Source: Varroa destructor (lineage: Eukaryota; Arthropoda; Arachnida; Mesostigmata; Varroidae). From it: a DNA stretch of 64,000 nucleotides. The stretch spans positions 51,817,115 through 51,881,114 of the forward strand of contig NW_019211455.1 of the NCBI RefSeq assembly GCF_002443255.2. The letters are read 5' to 3'. The first letter of the stretch is position 1. Each line of letters starts with the position of its first letter. The position numbers and the translations under genes were made by a program. Of the stretch, positions 34,718-47,767 are shown in pieces. Below the pieces are notes generated by a model. The model did no database searches, was not told the DNA's origin, and saw only the letters and a program-made list of their open reading frames with translations.

Positions 34718-37700
34718 TCAACAGTTGTTGTCTTGCCGCTGTTCCTTGTTTGGGTTGAGCTGCCGGAGCTCGGCCTCTACAAGTGACCGCTTCGCGTGGA
34801 TGCCTACACCGCTTGGTAGAGAGTCCATCACCTTCGAATCTTCGGCGAGCGCCAGCAGAACATCGCTGAGTTCGGTCGTCCCGCTGTTGTAGATATTCTT
34901 AACTTTGTCCTTAATATAGGCGTCTATCTCCTTGAGTTCCTGTTCAAAGGCAACAAAAAAATTCAACATGTTGTTACTATCGGTTTGTGCGCGCTAATTA
35001 TTGGGGTAAAGATGTTCCTATAAAAATTCTTGTTACATATATATAAAAAATTTTGATGTTGCTGCGAATTTTACATTCATTGTTAGGTTTAACTTGTCGT
35101 AAAGCATACAAAGGAAGCTCGTTTTTCCCAGAATTAAGGGTGCCCAGAAATGGCATCGGCGAGCTGATTACGAGCCTATGCAGGTCTATAGCTTCATCCA
35201 TATTCATAAAACGTATTCCTATATGAAAATGAGTTACTTTCCATTAACTTCTATGAGACGGTGGAATAGTAACGAAAAGCTAGGCTAAATGCTTCACATG
35301 ATAGCTTACATATATATTTAACGTGGTTTCAACTATCCGAAGATTTTCTATTTGCGGTGTCCTTCTGTGTCGTCTTTACTTATATAAAAGTTTGGTTAAC
35401 ACTTATGCCTGGCCTGAAGCTGGCTATTTAAAAAAATGAAGCACGAAATATCAATTAGATGAAGTTACCCGAAAGTTTACAAAAGGCGAGAGAGAGAGAG
35501 CGAGTTATACGCACCGCGAAGTCAGTATACAAGTTATAAGAACGGTTTATTTTTTCAAGCACAGCTATTTATGTATGTTTGGGCTCCTCTTTATGCAACG
35601 CTTAAATGGCTGTCCACTTGACCTGGTTCACCTACTAGCGACTTGAGTAGACCCATTTGCTTTGCAGATTTGTTAGCAAATGGCGAATATTCTGCATACT
35701 TGGGCAAGAGGAAATCGTTTCTCACTAGTTAGTCACTTAACCATAAGCCAGAGTATCTTGGATGGTACTTTTTTTCTTTTGTAGACTATCAGTAGTAGAG
35801 ATCGCAAACGGCTGGGGTAAAATAGTCGCTAGGTGTGCCGTGAGGCTGCTCGGTACTCGCCTGTACGAGTTTCTCGTCGAGGCCGGGTGCCCCCGGAAAA
35901 ACGATGAGAACAACACTCATATTGTCTCGACTACCCTTGAATAAGCACACATCGACAAGATGCGAACAGATCGCCTCCAGGTCAGGATTGGTACGGAGTT
36001 CATGTCGCACAAAGTCGCACACCTAACGATGATTGAACAGTGTGAATAGCATGTTGATGATGAATAAAAACTTAATTAACTTAACGAGACAATATTTTGA
36101 AAGTCTATCTGTACAACTTAGTTACCTATGTACCAGTTACGTTTTGGTTGCTCCTGCTTACCTCCTGCATGTTATATTATACTATAACTGTGATTTGAAT
36201 TACTGGACAGAAACATGTAAATAAATAGATTTTCTAAAAGAATAATTTAACAAAATTTTACTTCGATAACAGCTAGATGGTTAGCTACCCGCGCGTACAG
36301 GCAGTTCCTGGATAAGTTATTTGCTGAAACTATCTAACACTGTGTGCAATGACGTTACATCTATAACAGACAAACCTATGAATACAGTCCGTAAGTGAAA
36401 TGCTATCAGAACAGAAATAGTATAAATGATTCGTTCGTTTCTTGCTTGATCGTAGCCTATACAGACCTCTTCATTAGTCATCACGTCCCAGACGCCATCA
36501 CATGCAAGTACCGCAAACTCGTCATTGTCACTTTTGTCTAGGGCTGTCACCTCCGGTTCAGGACTAACCAACTGTTCACATGGACCTCGTTCGCTGTTGG
36601 CCTTGTACTCATAATCACCCAATGCGCGAGAAACAGCGAGGCTGCCATTTACCTAAAATAAAAAAGAGTAAGACAGAAACACTTAATTCCTTTGCTTTAT
36701 GTCTACTTGATTTTGTGTCCGTACTATGACTATACTTCACTGTAAGTGCCATTTAGACAAATTCAGAAAATTACGTAACGTCTTAGGCTTTGTTGTGCCG
36801 TTTATCTTACATGTGTCACATCACCAAAATCACACGTCTAGAAGGGTTCACGCTGTGGTCGCTTAAAAAAGGTTAACAGGTTCATTGAAAAGGAACAGCC
36901 CTATTTAGTTACACGTGTATATATATATATACACATATATGGGTCAGTCCCTATTCAATGTGATGTCATGTCTGTAGCCGATTCAGTGTTCCATCGTAAT
37001 CCCAAGCCTTCATCTAAGCGTGTGTCGATGGGCTAGCTAGGAGACACAGAGCGGTGAGTCATCAAATATATAGTTAAGCTTCATTATCTATCTCACACAA
37101 AACAACGGCACGACATGATACTACACGACGGTAGCGAGTAGTGCAATCTACTGAGTAGTACCGAATCCTGTCCGGATAGACTTTTCGTATTACGCCAAGA
37201 GCAGTTAATGTGTATTGACCATGTAAGCAGAGACTTAGAAAGATCTTAGAAAAAAAACTGAATAACGCTCGTAGCAGGTGAAAGTTTCTGAACTGCTCTA
37301 TCGAAAAAATCGATTTTGAAAATCAGGACGGTTCAAGGACATTAGGTATAATTTCATGAAAACTGAAAAACTACTTTTCGTAACATGGTCAATTTATAAA
37401 TGCTATCACCTACTTGTTAAGCCTAATCGAGCATCGTTGGTCCGTTTGGACAATCGTCTCACAGTCATACAAAAATTTTGCGCGCAATAATTATTGCCAT
37501 CGGATTCATTGCTTGTGCTATTACGCATACGCCTGTTTCACATACTACACATAGCTGGTTATTGTATAATAAATTTCCATTAGTACCTTTACTAGTAGCT
37601 TTCTAATAAACAAGAACCACATGGGGAGATCGCCGACGATAGGCATACCTGCACGATTACTATTAAGTTTGGTGAAAATTATATAAATTCTGTACCCTTT

Positions 37701-38676
37701 GAATCATGACGGATCCGCCAGCCTTTTGAATGCGGTCTCTTTCTGCAGGATTAGCGGGCTTATGGTCATGCGTGCACAGCGCCACTTTTCCGCCCCGCGA
37801 CAGCACAGCTCGAGAATCTCCGCAGTTGGCAAAATACAGGTGTTTCTTCGTAACCAAACAGCAGATAGCTGTTGAACCTATTCAAGCAGCAAAAAATAAA
37901 CGTAGCGCGGATTCAAAAAAATCACAAATTACTCGTTGCCAGCCATTTAGGTCAGGGTATCGAGTTGGTACGTTGTGTAATCTGCAATAGTAAGCTAAAA
38001 CGACACCCTATAAACTCAACGAAACGTTACACTATATTACGAAAAGAAACTAGCAAAGGACACAGATCGGTACAAAATGGGGGCTCACCTGATCGGTCTT
38101 GACCTGCCATAACTTCAGGTAGGGTACGCATTGATTCGTCCAACTGTAGGAAGCCGCTGCGTATAGCGTTCGATAGAGGGCCCGTCTCGCCATAGTCCTC
38201 GTTCATATCTATAGCGAAATGGTACGGCGAGCGGACAACAAGCGATACAGTTTTCTTATTTAGGAACGCTATAAAGTCAGCATCAACAGCGATTTAGATC
38301 GATTCAGCTTTAGTAGCCTTTATAAGCTAGTGAGCATCTGCTAGATACGCTCGACAATGAAGTAAGGTTTTCGAACTGCCAAAACATTATGTAAGGTAGC
38401 ACTTATTACCCTACCTTTTATACGTGCGATATTTTCGAGAATAGCTGGGAGAAGGTTGGTGGAACATCTCGCACTGACGCCCGCTCCCGCATGGCCATCG
38501 TAGACGCCGAAGAAGCTCCAGGTGGGAAAGCCCTGCACTGAACATAACGCCGTGTGTGCATCCTCCATCTCGACCCGCCATCCCTGCATCGACGAGAGGG
38601 CAAATCGGATACCTGACGTCGTTCTTCCCGATTCGGAGTGTTTTTCTACTTTTGGTTTTTCCAGAAAAGAACCCAT
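34718..38676 (-). CDS. PP2C-family Ser/Thr phosphatase, PPM1A/PPM1B type
   Basis: Metal-dependent protein phosphatase that removes phosphate from Ser/Thr, as PPM1A/PPM1B do in stress-kinase, TGF-beta and NF-kB signalling; Drosophila alphabet belongs to this group. Six coding exons join with consistent phases: 38676-38415, 38208-38089, 37877-37696, 36652-36467, 36022-35861 and 34939-34718, giving 377 residues (human PPM1A 382). Seen in order: MGSFLEKP with Gly2 suitable for N-myristoylation, [14 protein letters not shown] with Arg34, Glu38 and Asp39, VYDGHAG with metal ligands Asp60-Gly61, [62 protein letters not shown] and [13 protein letters not shown], so all catalytic residues are present. 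The C-terminal helical domain ([17 protein letters not shown] onward) is also kept. Intron 5 probably uses a GC donor. The 5'UTR is likely spliced, with acceptor-like sites 18-40 bases upstream of the ATG. Confidence 0.95.
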
Positions 38677-38759
38677 CTTGTTGATCCGCAGCTGCTGGCA
38701 ACAACTGTGCTATTAGGTTTTTGCTCTTTCTTCCTTTCAATCCCTGAGGCGACCTTTAG

Positions 38760-41373
38760 GTCACGCCACTTATCTCTCGTCCGGTGATCTTCCTTGTTTC
38801 TCTAGCTGGTTTTAGTCAGCTATTGCAGAACGTTGTCGGCAGGTGTTAAAGGCTACTACTTTTCGTTTCCAAACAGCGCCGAATCAACTCGATGAACAAA
38901 GTTAGCTCCTCCGATTCCCTTCGCGCCGCCTGGGCTATAGCCCTATCACAGCGCACCAATGGCCTGACAGCGATTGTCTACGTTACGACTACTGCTTTCG
39001 CTCGTTACTGACTTCCGAAGACAGTGACAATAACAATACTAAAACAGCACAAAGTCACTGATGTAATGTCCGACGTGACAGTTACCGAAGCCTACCGCTA
39101 ATAATATTTTGTGCTTTACTCAAGCAACAACTTAGAATTGGTGCTCCGTCTTCACACGGCTATCGCAAACGGCGATTGGTCCTATTTCGTGTTCGTGGAA
39201 GTGTTTCAAGCTTAGTATAAGCCACGCATTGGACTGGCAGGCGTCGTGCATCCGTTTCGCTGCTTGGTTACTTGACTGGCAATGATTTGAACAATGGTAA
39301 CTAGGATAGTTGTCGATAATAATGATGTTGATTTTGTTATTTTGAATTTTGCGTAAATATTTCTACAGCTGCCGATGTTGCTGTCCCGGGATTCTTTATG
39401 TCTCACCAGAGGAAGCTCTTGTGCTAGCTCCAAAGTTTGCCCTGGCCGCCAAAAGATGCTATGGCGAAATCTGTAACAACAATAGAAGTAAATAATAGGC
39501 GTGATTATTATAGTAAACATTGATGTTATTACACAGTTACTTTCATAGCAAAAAGTAAAAGTAAAACATATGAGACATAGATTCTGTACTAGCTATTGTG
39601 AGTTCAGATATATTTTGAAAAGCTAAACACCTGCTAAAGTCCCCAACCGATACACAGCAAATTACGCGATCAGTTAAATCGCAGACGAAATATATCCAAG
39701 CAAGACATGTCTCATCCAACGTTTTGGTGACAAAAGTAATCGTGCTAAATTTATGTTATTAAATGCCTACTTCGGAACAGTATGACTTACGCCTCCAAGG
39801 AGGCAAGGCGTTCCCCGAAAGAGTGTGATAATATATAACCTGCATTTAGGTGTCCACGGTTAGCTCTGCAAGAAATTATGCACATTTAGATTAGTGCAAG
39901 GGAACACTAACAAGCTGTTCTGGATCACCTGCTATATGAAATAATTCGTTAGTACATTGATTACCTTTGAAAATCAATGGATCTTGTGGGCAGACGCATT
40001 GGAATGACTAACTTCATGTTATTTTTCGATTTCAGGGGGTCTTTTTTTTTCGAGTAGAATTAATAAGTATTTTCTTCAAGAGTTCGTATGAGTTCTTTTA
40101 GAAAGTTCCTTTGAGAGATTATGTAAGCAAGAATGGAAGATAGAAACAGGCGCCGTGAAATAATCGCGATATGGAACATAGCCAAAGATTTAAAGCCGCA
40201 ACAAGTTCGATTAAATAATTCTAACAAGGTGGTTAACGATGCCAACGTAACTCTCTTATGCGTGTTTTGATCAACGTAAATTCAGCCTTTTGTCTATACG
40301 CATCGGCAGCATCGGCGTGGAGGCAGCAGTTTATCTCGTGAAGCAGCTGTGAAGTAAATCGTACCTCATGGGGCGGCAGCAGCAGGTGAACTGTCTATCG
40401 ATTACAAAAATAGGCAGAGATCAATATAAACTATCTATTGAAAATCACGCACCAGCTCCACGACCGCCACTAAATGCTTGCGAATCCCAAGACAAAAAAG
40501 ATTTAGACTATCGACAGGATATCACAGCAGCTATGGCCGTCAATCTTGGGGCTTTAACGACGATTCGATTATCGCCAACATATGGTTTAAAGTAGACGTT
40601 TAAAATTGGTTGTTTTAATGCCACAACAAAGCCAACCACTATAGAATGCAGCAATTTCAAAATTCAAGATGATACCGTAAGATGGTGCGGCAATTTCGTC
40701 CTACTAAAAATCAGTGAAAATTATTTTTAAAAAACAAAGATCGGAAGGTTGAAAAGAGGAACATATCCAAGTTAAGGTCGATAGTCTGTTTCATTTTGCC
40801 TGGTTGGAGAGGCATTGTATAGTATCACGCTGCCTGCGACGAGGACTCGCAGAGCGAACCAGTGATGATGGTACAGCTCTCCTTAGTTAAAAGAAGTACC
40901 AAACCTGAGAATATATTATAGAGCTGGCAGGCTTTTTGCAGTGGATCATCTGCCTAGCAGAACCCTTGCATAGCCCTAACGCTACTCGATAGGTTTAAGC
41001 GCGCCTTCTGATTCTGATCGTACATGTGAACGGCTGCCTACAAACATTTACATGGAACGCATGATGGTGCAATGTCACATTTGATGCTAAGCTGATAGCT
41101 ATAATATGTTCCTCCGTTCACTACGTACTAGCGCGACGCGGTGCGTTCACCTGTAAATACGTACACGCACATACTCGAAGACCGTGTCGTCCACGGGTAT
41201 ATATCAACCAAAATTCATATGCAGACAGATTAGAAAGCTGGTACTAGGTTTCGCCGCACTGTGCTCAATGTGCTTTTGAGTGCCTTTGCCGGTTTTTTTG
41301 ACTTGGAGGTGGTATCTATGGCGGATTCAGTTCTTTTTTTCTACGGTCATCTTAGAAAAATTCTTTATATATA
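38760..41373. other. Upstream flank of the PP2C gene, no gene seen
   Basis: Likely holds 5'UTR or promoter DNA for the phosphatase gene; sequence just upstream at 38.8-39.2 kb is somewhat GC-richer. Open frames at 39212-39520 (minus) and 40368-40595 (plus) show no domain and may be chance. No RNA gene recognised. Confidence 0.4.
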
Positions 41374-41473
41374 NNNNNNNNNNNNNNNNNNNNNNNNNNN
41401 NNNNNNNNNNNNNNNNNNNNNNNNNNNNNNNNNNNNNNNNNNNNNNNNNNNNNNNNNNNNNNNNNNNNNNNNN
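41374..41473. other. Assembly gap (100 N)
   Basis: A run of 100 N flanked on both sides by TATATATA. The gap probably falls in a TA microsatellite that was not resolved, and 100 is probably a placeholder length. Confidence 0.98.
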
Positions 41474-43200
41474 TATATATATAGCTTTAACGTTACGTGC
41501 ACAACCTGTAAGTTGCGAGGTGGCCCTAGCAATAATAAAGAAATATAATGTTTCTGTATTTAGAAAAAAAACGTTAAGAACTGCCTTGCACCCGAACCTA
41601 ACATATACATTGCAAAAACCGAATATGTATTATCGCACGGAAGCACCAAGCAACCTATTATTTTTTGGGGGCTGTTAACAGTAGCCGGCTCTTCATAGTT
41701 GGGGTATCATAATCATGTCGGGGTAATATACACAGAAAGTACGAAGGCACAAAGAACCTGTTATACTATTATACACTTAATATGTAGAATATGTTGCACT
41801 GCTACTGGTGTTGTTTCGGCAATGGCGGTGATTCAAGAAAATCATATATACTATGATATATATACTATATGAAATATCCGACTACTAACTTTAGTTTGTA
41901 GTCGAATTGTAACACAAAAAAACACCACTAGCGTACACGAAATAAACGCAGACAAAAAGACTATCTAAATAAAAACAGATATATTTGGATTGGCTAAAAA
42001 TATTGTTTTTGATTGTCATGTTTGTCCAAAATGACCTTCGTTCACCCTGATTACGTTTTTGATTCGGGGCCTAACATATCACTACTTATTTTAGGTTTGC
42101 TTTCTCTGATCGGCAAATGACCTGTTAAGGATTAGTGTGGGTCAAACGATATTGATAGGTGAAGATTCGCTAAAGGGTGGCCCAAGTACACAACATACAA
42201 GGACAAATCCGGCAGGAGTAAGCTATGGACTCATAACCACAAAAGTATAACAGCCGGAAATGGCCTATACACGTAAAAGGTTCAGAACGACTGTTCGTTG
42301 GAGTTTATTTGGACGAGCCGACTTGCAACAGATTTTCCCCTGAAAAACGAACATTAATTTCTGTATAATTAAGGTTATTAGAGTTGGCCTCTAGAGTCAC
42401 TGAGGAATCTTCAAGTCCTTTAAGTGTAAACTTTATTGGGGACCTTGTGAGTTGCCTCATGGAAATCTTGTCGGATTTCTAATAACACGCATGGAAGTTT
42501 ATTGATAACGTAAATCGCCGATTTCGGCCAAAAAAGCGGGGGTTCGCCTAACGTGCAGAGATATGATAATTCCCGACCTTCGTTCAAATTTTGCACGACG
42601 ACCCAACGTTTTCCACCGTGGCTACAATGTTGCTTACATTTTCCGTTAAACTAACTGTTCATTTCTGTACGAATTTTCTATGAAGGCCTTTCTAAAACTA
42701 CAAGCAACAAGCTAAAAAAAAACTCTAGATACAAATGGGCGATCCCATATTTGGAGTCAACGGTCGCCAATGCACCTCAGGCAAGTCCTATCCCCATACC
42801 TGAATAGTGTAGAAACTGAGTCGCATGGTGTGAAGTGACTCGTCGTCCGATTAGGCTGTCAAAAAACAATATGAACATTTCCTATGAAAAGCAGTATTGA
42901 CATCCCCACATCCGTAAGCATCACAATGGCTTTTTAGACTAAATGAAATTCTACAATACTTCCTTTCCTGAACCATCGAAGCCACTGAGCAACATTGTTT
43001 TCACGAAAAGCATATCCAAATGCACGCGTAATACAGAGGTAACAGGATACTGGATGGGGTAAACCTTTCTTTGCTCTTTTAGCAACAAGCTGTACCACGA
43101 TACAGCCAATCAACGAACAGTCGACAACTTCGCATAATCTTCACAACTGCTTATGTGATGCGGTCACCGTAACGACAGAAGACCGAAAACGGATACTCAT
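41474..43200. other. AT-rich stretch, no gene seen
   Basis: Follows the first assembly gap. No protein-like frame or RNA gene was recognised. A cluster of alternating purine-pyrimidine near 41850-41875 is the only visible structure. Confidence 0.5.
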
Positions 43201-43542
43201 TCGCCGCCTTCCATAGTCCGTTTACTCTGCTGGTTAGCAATTGTGTCACTGTTCAATTTTCTCGCTGTTACCGCCGCCGCCGCCGCCGCCGCCGTCGCAG
43301 AAGCTGTAACGATCTCAGAGCGCACTGCCCACCGCATTCGCTACTTTGGTACCTGTGTTTTAGTTGCACTAGCGGCCGTCGTCATTGGAAACAGCTACTC
43401 GTGGGGCAAAGGCCGGCATGAAGCAATGACGGGCGGACAAACGGCTTACGAACAAACTCTGGCCGGCGGTTAGGCAGACGGCAGAGTCTGTCGTGCTCAT
43501 CTCTCTCTAGTGCCTGCTACTGCTTCTTGCTTGCTCGATTGT

Positions 43543-43580
<38 letters not shown>
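43543..43580. repeat. (CTGC)n tetranucleotide repeat
   Basis: About nine uninterrupted CTGC units. Preceded by looser CTTG/CTGC copies from 43521. Confidence 0.95.
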
Positions 43581-43581
<1 letters not shown>

Positions 43582-43972
43582 GTGGATGGTCGTCGGCTTT
43601 CGGCGACGTCGTTCCCACCGCCGCCGCTGCCATGCAGCTGCTGCCGTCGTCGTCGTTGCCGCCCGTCGAAGATGAGTCCACCATCACCGGCGGCTACCGG
43701 CGGTTGCTGTAGCAACAACAGCAGCAGCAGCAGCAGCAGCAGCACGAGTTCTGCGCAATTTCGACGCGCCGCTGTTCCACAATGGTAGCAGTGATAGGAC
43801 GCTACTAATAATATGTTATTCGCTGCTGCTGCGTCAAAAGCGGCACATGGTAGTCGTTGTCGGCGTGACTGCCGCACCGACGATCGCCTTTGTCCATGCA
43901 GCTGAAACCAAACGGCATCAAACAAGCACGGACAATCTGCAGTGGTGCGACCTGTGAGACGATCGTACAACT

Positions 43973-44002
43973 GGCGGCGACGGCGGCGGCGGCGGCGGCG
44001 GC
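43973..44002. repeat. (CGG)n trinucleotide repeat
   Basis: About ten CGG units with one CGA interruption, followed directly by AGT/AGC units to 44030. Confidence 0.95.
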
Positions 44003-44130
44003 AGTAGTAGCAGCAGCAGTAGTATTAGTAGTTGCGTAATGGAATTATAGGTATAATAATGTGAATTAAAAGCACATGTGAGGCGTATGCTAGATACCGA
44101 TAGTAAACAAAGCTCGCGCGGCCTGAGGCG

Positions 44131-44131
44131 A

Positions 44132-44160
<29 letters not shown>
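44131..44160. repeat. (CCAG)n tetranucleotide repeat
   Basis: Seven to eight CCAG units. Confidence 0.95.
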
Positions 44161-44163
<3 letters not shown>

Positions 44164-45290
44164 TCGATCTGATGCGGGGACGACGCCTGACTTGCTTACG
44201 CACGTAAAGCGATCGAAGAAATTGTTATTTCTGTTTAGAACACAATGACACCAGCGGAGGTATTAAGTAATGTTGTCACTCTGCATAACGTTCACGGAAC
44301 ATAAATGACACCTCATACTACAATACATAGTGTTCCAGATACTAAAAATTGGTTGACAGAGTTCGGTGGATTATATTTTGCCGGGTAACAGTATTGACGA
44401 ATATATGGCATCGGTTGGCCTACTGTTATTTTTTTCTGTGTTGTCTAATTCAGGCCAATGCTCACTTGTGTAGCATTCTCTAACCGAATGAATCATGCTG
44501 GGCTAGGATTACTTGAATCGAACGAACAACTATCATCCATCCATTACGATGCAGGAAAGGTGAGAACAGTTCATAGATATAGAAACGAATAGATTTACAG
44601 GCGGCATTTAGAAAAAGGCGGCAACAGAAAGCGGCTTACTGTGCAGTGTGTCGCAAATACAGATGGCACCATCAGAATCGTATTATCAATACTCATACTA
44701 ATTACCTTCATATTATCCATAGAACAACTGCCACTGATGCTACACTACATATATGCGATACTACAATAACTGACGCACAAACGAAAGCCAGTTCGCAGCA
44801 CCTGAACTCTCCATGAAAAGGGACATAGCCACAGAAAAATATCGATGGGTTGGCAAAAGAGACCGTTAATATAATAATAATAGCTTTTAATTAGCAAAAC
44901 ACTCTCACTTATCAACCTGCTGAACGGCTTGTCCATTAGTCCTGCTGTGACAACAATAGCATGAACTTCGAGACGGGTAATTTTTCCCGTATGAGCTTTC
45001 AATCAACCAATCGGCCAACAAACGATCGATTCCACGTGCACTATTGCATGCACTTCATGCACTCATATCATTCGCCGAATGGCGACCACTAACAAATGCA
45101 CAGTTCTGTGCCGCTCCTGCAACATATGATCATGATCGAGTCTGCTCTGCCTTTGCGTATCTGCTTGCTTGCTTGCTTGTCTGCCTGTTGGCCTGTTTGT
45201 AAGCAGGCCATTTGCTCAATCAAAAAGCTACCTGTCATTGATTTACACGCATCGACAAATTCTCTATGCCCAGACAGAGCGTTAAACTAC

Positions 45291-45316
45291 CACTACTACT
45301 ACTACTACTACTACTA
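45291..45316. repeat. (ACT)n trinucleotide repeat
   Basis: Eight to nine ACT units. They give Tyr or Val runs in spurious open frames on either strand. Confidence 0.95.
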
Positions 45317-47011
45317 GTGTCAATACTGACATCACAGTTGTAACGACATCAGCGAGAACGGCCATGATATAAACAACGATATCCACATTACCGACATTTG
45401 TTACTATTATAGCTTCTTCTATCACCAGCATCATCATCATCGCCCCGCTTAACAGCAGCAGTCGTAACATTAATCCGCACTGATTACCAACCACTGTCTG
45501 GCTCATTGGCTATAACATCTGTATTTTGATGAAATTGGCCGAGCTTCAAAAAGCAACGAACAAACGCGATCAATGATGAACGGTGCTTGTTACAGATACA
45601 CTAACTTGGTCTTGTAGTAACTTTATAATAGGTTAGCAGCAAACTGTGCGACATACCGCCATATCATCTAAATGGCGCGTACTAGCGAATACACCCCCTT
45701 ACCCCCCGCCCGCCCCATAACAGCAGCCTTTCCGTTCAATGTATACTGTAGAATAATAAGCAGCAGCAGCAGCAGCAGCAACAACAGTATTGTACGTAGA
45801 TGCAAATCTACCACTTCGTCACTTTTTGCAGCAGTTTTCAATTGTCCGTCTCACAAAAAACTGCTAACGATCTGTATTTCTATACAACAGCACCTATACG
45901 ACATACATAACAGCATTATCAATAGTAGTGAAGGTCGACGGATCATTGCTGGCTGCTAGGCGGAGGGAAGGAGGGACGGAGGAACGAGTCAACCTAGAAA
46001 CAAATCGACGATGGACACGGCGCCGACGGCCTAATTGGATTGAATCGAGTTCAACCGACTCCGATTCGATCCCAGGCTGCCAACCATCACTAGACACAGG
46101 CCAGATCGTCGCGCAACGCTACTTTTCCTCCCATAGCATCATAATAGCCGTCGCAGTTGAAGCACAGTATGCACGGAATATCAGCAGCAACACAAAGATG
46201 TGTGTGTACGCTACACGAGATATCTATATGAAGGGAACGAGCTGGCGGTAGCCGATGACGATGCTGCGACTGTTGCCGTTGCTGTTTGTTATCTGTATCA
46301 CAGCCAGTATCGTCTCCGGCAGCCGCCGTATCTGCTTCGGCTGCTGCTGGCGATAATGAGACGAAGTAGCAGTTGAGCTAGCGAATTGAAGGATGAACAG
46401 GCCACCAACGTTCACCGGTCGCTAGCCCCCCAACAGCAGGAGGAGATAGTCAAGCAAGTGATGAATGATGATGCCAACTAAGCAGATCGTCAACGACAAC
46501 GACGACGACTACTGAATGTTGCTCTAAGCTTGCTGGCTACTGCTGTTGACCAATTGTCGCTGCTGCTTACCTAGGCTGCGACACGCTGGCTGGGATCGGC
46601 CGGAACACGCTGCGGGGTTCGTTGGCCACTCGGAGGCGGGGGCGCCGCTCGACTTCGGTCAAACTTCAATTCACTCTCCTTCATTCATCAAACAACGCAC
46701 CGCACACACTATTCGCCTGCACCTCACACAGCGGCGCTGGTTATTTTGCGAAAACACAAGAGTAAAGCAAGATGGCGCTTACCCACGGTCGCCATAGAAG
46801 CTTGGCGGTAAAACGAAAACCTCGTCTCGAAAGTATATCCGTAGCGGTGCTGCTGATGCTGTTGCTGCTGCTAATGCTGCTGCTGCTGCTGCTGGCGGCG
46901 ACAACGACGGCGGCGACCGTAGCGCGGGAAACTTTGAATTCCCGCACCGCGGTCTAGTCTAGATTAGCATTCGTAGAAATATCGATGATATAAGAGCAAA
47001 TAGCCACCGTC

Positions 47012-47012
<1 letters not shown>

Positions 47013-47042
<30 letters not shown>
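47013..47042. repeat. (CAG)n trinucleotide repeat
   Basis: Ten uninterrupted CAG units. Confidence 0.95.
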
Positions 47043-47045
<3 letters not shown>

Positions 47046-47720
47046 ATTTCTGCTGTTGCCGGTTATTAGTGCTGTTATATAGCAGCAGTGAAGGCAGCAG
47101 AATGCAGTCCGTTCAGAGCGGCTGCTGTTCGAGCTGCTCTGCTAATCTGAAGGAATTTGCAGTGGGACAAGAAGCAAGCGATGGTCAGCTGATAAGTTTG
47201 TCCACGTTGGTAAGGACGGCGCGGGTACCCGCCGTGTGTTGTCCTGGGTGCGGTAAGGTACCTGATCACAAGTGTTGACATTACTCTCATCGGTGGTTCC
47301 CGGCAGTGAGATATGAGCTACGTTGCCAATGAGTTGCCACTATGGCCGTGGCCCCCGTGCCATTGGTGGCAAGTAGCAACTATTCCTCGTCGCTATGGCC
47401 ACTATAGTCACCAGTATACAACGCTAGAGGGAAACAAGCCAACAAAAGAGCGGCAATCGCAAATCGCACCTGCCGCGAGCGCACCCGCGCCACTGCCGGG
47501 GCCGTACACACTGAACATTTACGCGGTCGCGGCGTCGGCAGAGCTGGCGACGAAGAGAAAGAGCGTTTGCCGCTGTGCAGCCATAGGTACCGGCCGGTTA
47601 GAGGTTGTAGTAGTAATGGCCGTACTTCAAGTGATACGTCCCACTAATGAGCGGGCGGTTACGTCCATTAGTATTATTGCACGACGAGGCAACTTGCTGC
47701 TGTAGCCTTTTCTGTTACTA

Positions 47721-47767
47721 ACAGATAGATAGGTAGGTAGGTAGCTAGGTAGGTAGGTAGGTAGGTA
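47721..47767. repeat. (TAGG)n / (GATA) tetranucleotide repeat
   Basis: A short GATA stretch passes into about ten TAGG units with one GCTA interruption. Confidence 0.9.

Larger units (their letters stand above)
43201..44170. promoter_or_regulatory. CpG-rich, simple-repeat-rich region, possible promoter or 5'UTR
   Basis: GC-rich DNA within an AT-rich neighbourhood. It contains (CCG)n at 43271-43295, (CTGC)n at 43543-43580, (AGC)n at 43720-43743, (CGG)n at 43973-44002 and (CCAG)n at 44131-44160. Open frames across it on both strands consist mostly of Ala, Ser, Cys, Leu or Gln runs translated from the repeats, so they are not called genes. It could serve the phosphatase gene or an unseen gene; direction is unknown. 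Confidence 0.35.

Noticed and set aside
37730..38102. Plus-strand frames across the PP2C exons
   Set aside because: They are antisense shadows of the phosphatase exons on the minus strand.
43497..43970. 157-codon minus-strand frame and overlapping plus-strand frames
   Set aside because: Their length comes from in-frame CTGC, AGC and CGG repeats; composition is poly-Leu, Arg, Ala and Gln, with no domain.
46772..46957. 61-codon plus-strand frame with an ATG and a poly-Leu stretch resembling a signal peptide
   Set aside because: The hydrophobic stretch is a translated CTG repeat, and the frame ends soon after without a domain.
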